Below, in pieces: positions 5,434-7,355 of a DNA stretch of 7,355 nt. This stretch comes from Hyphomicrobiales bacterium. Lineage in GTDB: Bacteria; Pseudomonadota; Alphaproteobacteria; Rhizobiales; JAJFHR01. Where the stretch lies: assembly GCA_021775515.1 (NCBI GenBank), contig JAJFHR010000232.1, forward strand, positions 1 through 7,355, written 5' to 3'. The notes beneath the pieces are model-generated. The model saw only the letters and a program-made list of their open reading frames with translations. It did not search any database and was not told where the DNA came from. Every line of letters begins with the position of its first letter. Positions within the stretch are counted from its first letter, which is position 1. The translations under genes were made by a program, and so were the position numbers.

Positions 5434-6732
5434 TTAAAACCCTTCCTGATCGGGCAGGGCTATCCAGCCATATTTGGTTGCAGGTTTTGCCCGCGGGCGC
5501 GGCCCGGCAAGTCTGACGATGGCCGATTTGATTTCGGATGCCGTCCAGTCAGGGTGTTTCATTGCCAGACGAGCCGCCAGTGCGGCAATGCGCGGAACCG
5601 CATAACTTGAGCCGGAAGCTTTGCCTTTGGCTCCACGATGATCAATGACATCAAGGCGTTCTGCTGGAGTTGAAATATCAACCGACTTTACTCCCCAGTT
5701 GGACTCTGCAGGCAGCCGGCCAAAGGCGTCCGTCGAAGTTACCACAATAAAATTATCCAGATCAAAGCTGGCAGGATATACCGGCTCAACATCTATGTTG
5801 CGACCATCATTTCCAGCCGAAATAACAAACAATAGCTCCGGATATTTTTGGGCCGCGCGCGCGAAATTTTCCCATTGTTGACGTTTATACCCGCCCAGGG
5901 GCATTGCCACGATACGGGCCGGAGTTTTTGTAATTGCTTCGACCATTTCACCAAATCGGCTGATATCCCGACCGGGGTGCCGGAATGGAATAATGCGAAC
6001 CTCAGGTGCTTCCCTCAGTAAAATGCTGATTACCGAGGTGCCGTGCCGGCGCGGTAAAAAAGCCGGAGAGACGGGGTCAAGATCAAACGGTTGAGTGTCG
6101 TTTTCATTAAAATCATATCCCAGAATTTCACCACTACTGTTGCGGGCCAGGCGGCGGGCTATGAAGGGTAAAAGGTAGTTTACACCGGAATCGAAATGCG
6201 CCACAGCAACGCCGCCAGGGTCTTCGCCGGCTGGAACCGGAGGGTTCAGCAATTCGGTGGTATCTGATCTTTTCAAATTTTTGGAAAAATGTTGAAGAGA
6301 ATGCAGCCGTCCATCAGCCTTATAGGTCAAAAAAGCGGCTCGTCGCAGTGAACAATTGGCGCCAAGGTCAATCAGCAGGCGCGGAATAAGTTCAACGCCA
6401 GGGCCTTTGTTGGCTTCGAAAAAACTCAACCGGGTTTGCTGGTTGGCCTGGCCGATAAACCTGGCATTCACATCCAGCCGGTTACCATTCTGCAAGGCGG
6501 CGATAGCTGCATAAAAACGCCTTGATTTGACAACCGGGGTGAGAGAAATAAGACCAGACGGCGCGTCTGCGAGTATTTTTTTTGCCAGGTCAGCAATTTC
6601 GAACCCGGTTTCACAGAGTTGAACAGCAAATTTTTCTGGCCACAGTGGCGGTGAATTCGCAGATTGAGATTGTGCCTGCCCGATAAAAATAGAGGTCCCC
6701 AAGATCGTGAGGGATAATTTTATATGCCACAT
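5434..6732 (-). CDS. Secreted subtilisin-family (S8) serine protease
   Basis: A 432-residue protein from the ATG at 6732; an in-frame TTG at 6738 would add two residues. A signal peptide with hydrophobic core LSLTILGTSIFIG and probable cleavage after about residue 20 directs export. Residues about 28-165 are an N-terminal region I do not recognise, holding C40 and C127; it may be a propeptide or accessory domain. The S8 domain follows in standard order: Asp181 in VAHFDSGVN, His230 in RRHGTSVIS, the oxyanion Asn308 in ISAGNDG, and Ser376 in GSSYAVP, where Ser replaces the usual Thr of GTSxAxP. All catalytic residues are present, so an active enzyme is expected. No membrane anchor or autotransporter domain follows; the protein ends shortly after the catalytic fold. 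It lies 38 bp after the CoA-transferase on the same strand and tail to tail with the trypsin-like protease gene. The substrate is unknown. Confidence 0.88.
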   Translation of the reverse strand: MWHIKLSLTILGTSIFIGQAQSQSANSPPLWPEKFAVQLCETGFEIADLAKKILADAPSGLISLTPVVKSRRFYAAIAALQNGNRLDVNARFIGQANQQTRLSFFEANKGPGVELIPRLLIDLGANCSLRRAAFLTYKADGRLHSLQHFSKNLKRSDTTELLNPPVPAGEDPGGVAVAHFDSGVNYLLPFIARRLARNSSGEILGYDFNENDTQPFDLDPVSPAFLPRRHGTSVISILLREAPEVRIIPFRHPGRDISRFGEMVEAITKTPARIVAMPLGGYKRQQWENFARAAQKYPELLFVISAGNDGRNIDVEPVYPASFDLDNFIVVTSTDAFGRLPAESNWGVKSVDISTPAERLDVIDHRGAKGKASGSSYAVPRIAALAARLAMKHPDWTASEIKSAIVRLAGPRPRAKPATKYGWIALPDQEGF

Positions 6733-6776
6733 GATCAAATCAGCTTAACATTTTGAATTAACTTAAAAATATTCAT

Positions 6777-7355
6777 TCATTTTTTAAAAGAAATTGCCGC
6801 GTTGCTGGCTAGCAGTGTGGCAATCTCGGCGTCCCCAATACCTATCTCGCCGAGGACCTCCAAAGTATGTTGGCCATACAGTGGTGCAGCATCTTGAACC
6901 TTGCCGGGTGTGTTGGAAAATTTGACAGGAAGACCAATGGTTTTGACTTTACCCGCTGTGGGGTGGTCAACCTCTGTCACCATTTCACGAGCAACAACTT
7001 GCGGGTCTTGATGCATCTGTGCGATTGAAAGGACTGGACCTGCCGGAACACCGAATTTTTCCAGTAATTCCAACCATTCATCTGTCGTTCTTTCGGCAAA
7101 ATGTTCGTTGAGCAAGCCAACAAGAGCTTCCAGATTTGCCTGCCGGGCTTCATTTGCACAAAACCGCTCGTCAACATTAAGCTCTTCGGCACCGATAACT
7201 TTCAGCATCCGCTCCCAGTTTGTCTGATTGGCCGCACCAACATTTATCCAGCCATCCTTGGATCTGAATGATTGATAAGGCGCATTGAGCGGATGAGCTG
7301 AGCCCATCGGGCCGGGTGAGATGCCGGTGGCAAAACATATCGCCGATTGCCAATA
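6777..7355 (-). CDS. CaiB/BaiF family (class III) CoA-transferase, C-terminal part, cut by the window edge
   Basis: The frame is open to the right edge, so only the last 192 residues are present; a Met codon at 7307 is internal, not the start. The piece begins YWQSAICFATGISPGPMG and continues into GSAHPLNAPYQSF, DGWINVGAANQTNWERML, a helical stretch around TTDEWLELLEKFGVPAGPV, then IAQMHQDPQVVAREMV and GLPVKFSNTP. These are the standard C-terminal landmarks of class III CoA-transferases, which move CoA between carboxylic acids in the cytoplasm. The catalytic aspartate lies in the missing N-terminal part, so activity and substrate cannot be judged. The stop is TGA at 6777-6779. The 38-bp gap to the subtilase gene allows read-through, but the two products act in different compartments and need not be related. 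Confidence 0.9.
   Translation of the reverse strand, partial: YWQSAICFATGISPGPMGSAHPLNAPYQSFRSKDGWINVGAANQTNWERMLKVIGAEELNVDERFCANEARQANLEALVGLLNEHFAERTTDEWLELLEKFGVPAGPVLSIAQMHQDPQVVAREMVTEVDHPTAGKVKTIGLPVKFSNTPGKVQDAAPLYGQHTLEVLGEIGIGDAEIATLLASNAAISFKK

Noticed and set aside
5428..5442. GGGTTTTTAAAACCC palindrome between the convergent protease genes as a bidirectional terminator
   Set aside because: It has almost no loop unless the stem is cut to about five pairs, overlaps the subtilase stop codon, and is not followed by a T-run on either strand.
4260..6732. Anti-phage or toxin-like protease module
   Set aside because: Both enzymes carry export signals and no sensor, nuclease, reverse transcriptase, NTPase or toxin gene is nearby, so envelope proteolysis is the simpler reading.

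Overview
The window looks like ordinary chromosome from an alphaproteobacterium, most likely of the Hyphomicrobiales type. The evidence is the paired DUF3305 and DUF3306 genes beside a large multi-cluster ferredoxin, a small DUF3144-like protein that starts with MNRKDRRAA, and an array of 64-bp palindromic intergenic repeats of a style common in rhizobial relatives. Base composition looks roughly balanced by eye. Genus cannot be fixed from this sequence alone.

Layout from left to right. Positions 1-176 hold a tandem 64-bp repeat that folds into long hairpins. A diverged copy at 167-206 abuts the end of the ferredoxin gene and may act as its terminator. A 692-residue poly-[4Fe-4S] protein lies on the minus strand (216-2294). 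A 235-bp divergent intergenic region (2295-2529) separates it from DUF3305 and DUF3306, which overlap by 8 bp on the plus strand (2530-3730). A convergent small gene of the DUF3144 type follows (3744-4037, minus). A short stretch with a strong ribosome binding site and a possible 26-codon leader ORF (4117-4197) leads into a secreted trypsin-like serine protease with a helical, TPR-like C-terminus (4260-5411, plus). Converging on it is a secreted subtilisin-family protease (5434-6732, minus). Behind that, on the same strand, is the C-terminal part of a CaiB/BaiF-type CoA-transferase that runs off the right edge (6777-7355).

How the genes may work together. The ferredoxin, DUF3305 and DUF3306 form the trio usually found near molybdenum formate dehydrogenase genes in Alphaproteobacteria, so a role in assembly of, or electron transfer to or from, that enzyme is the best guess. 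No dehydrogenase subunit, TorD-like chaperone or cofactor gene is inside the window. The two proteases both carry export signals and complete catalytic triads, and they end 22 bp apart tail to tail. This suggests a cell-envelope proteolysis module, but nothing shown here proves they act together. The CoA-transferase appears unrelated. I see no CRISPR array, transposase, phage gene, tRNA or rRNA, and no clear sign of a defence system.
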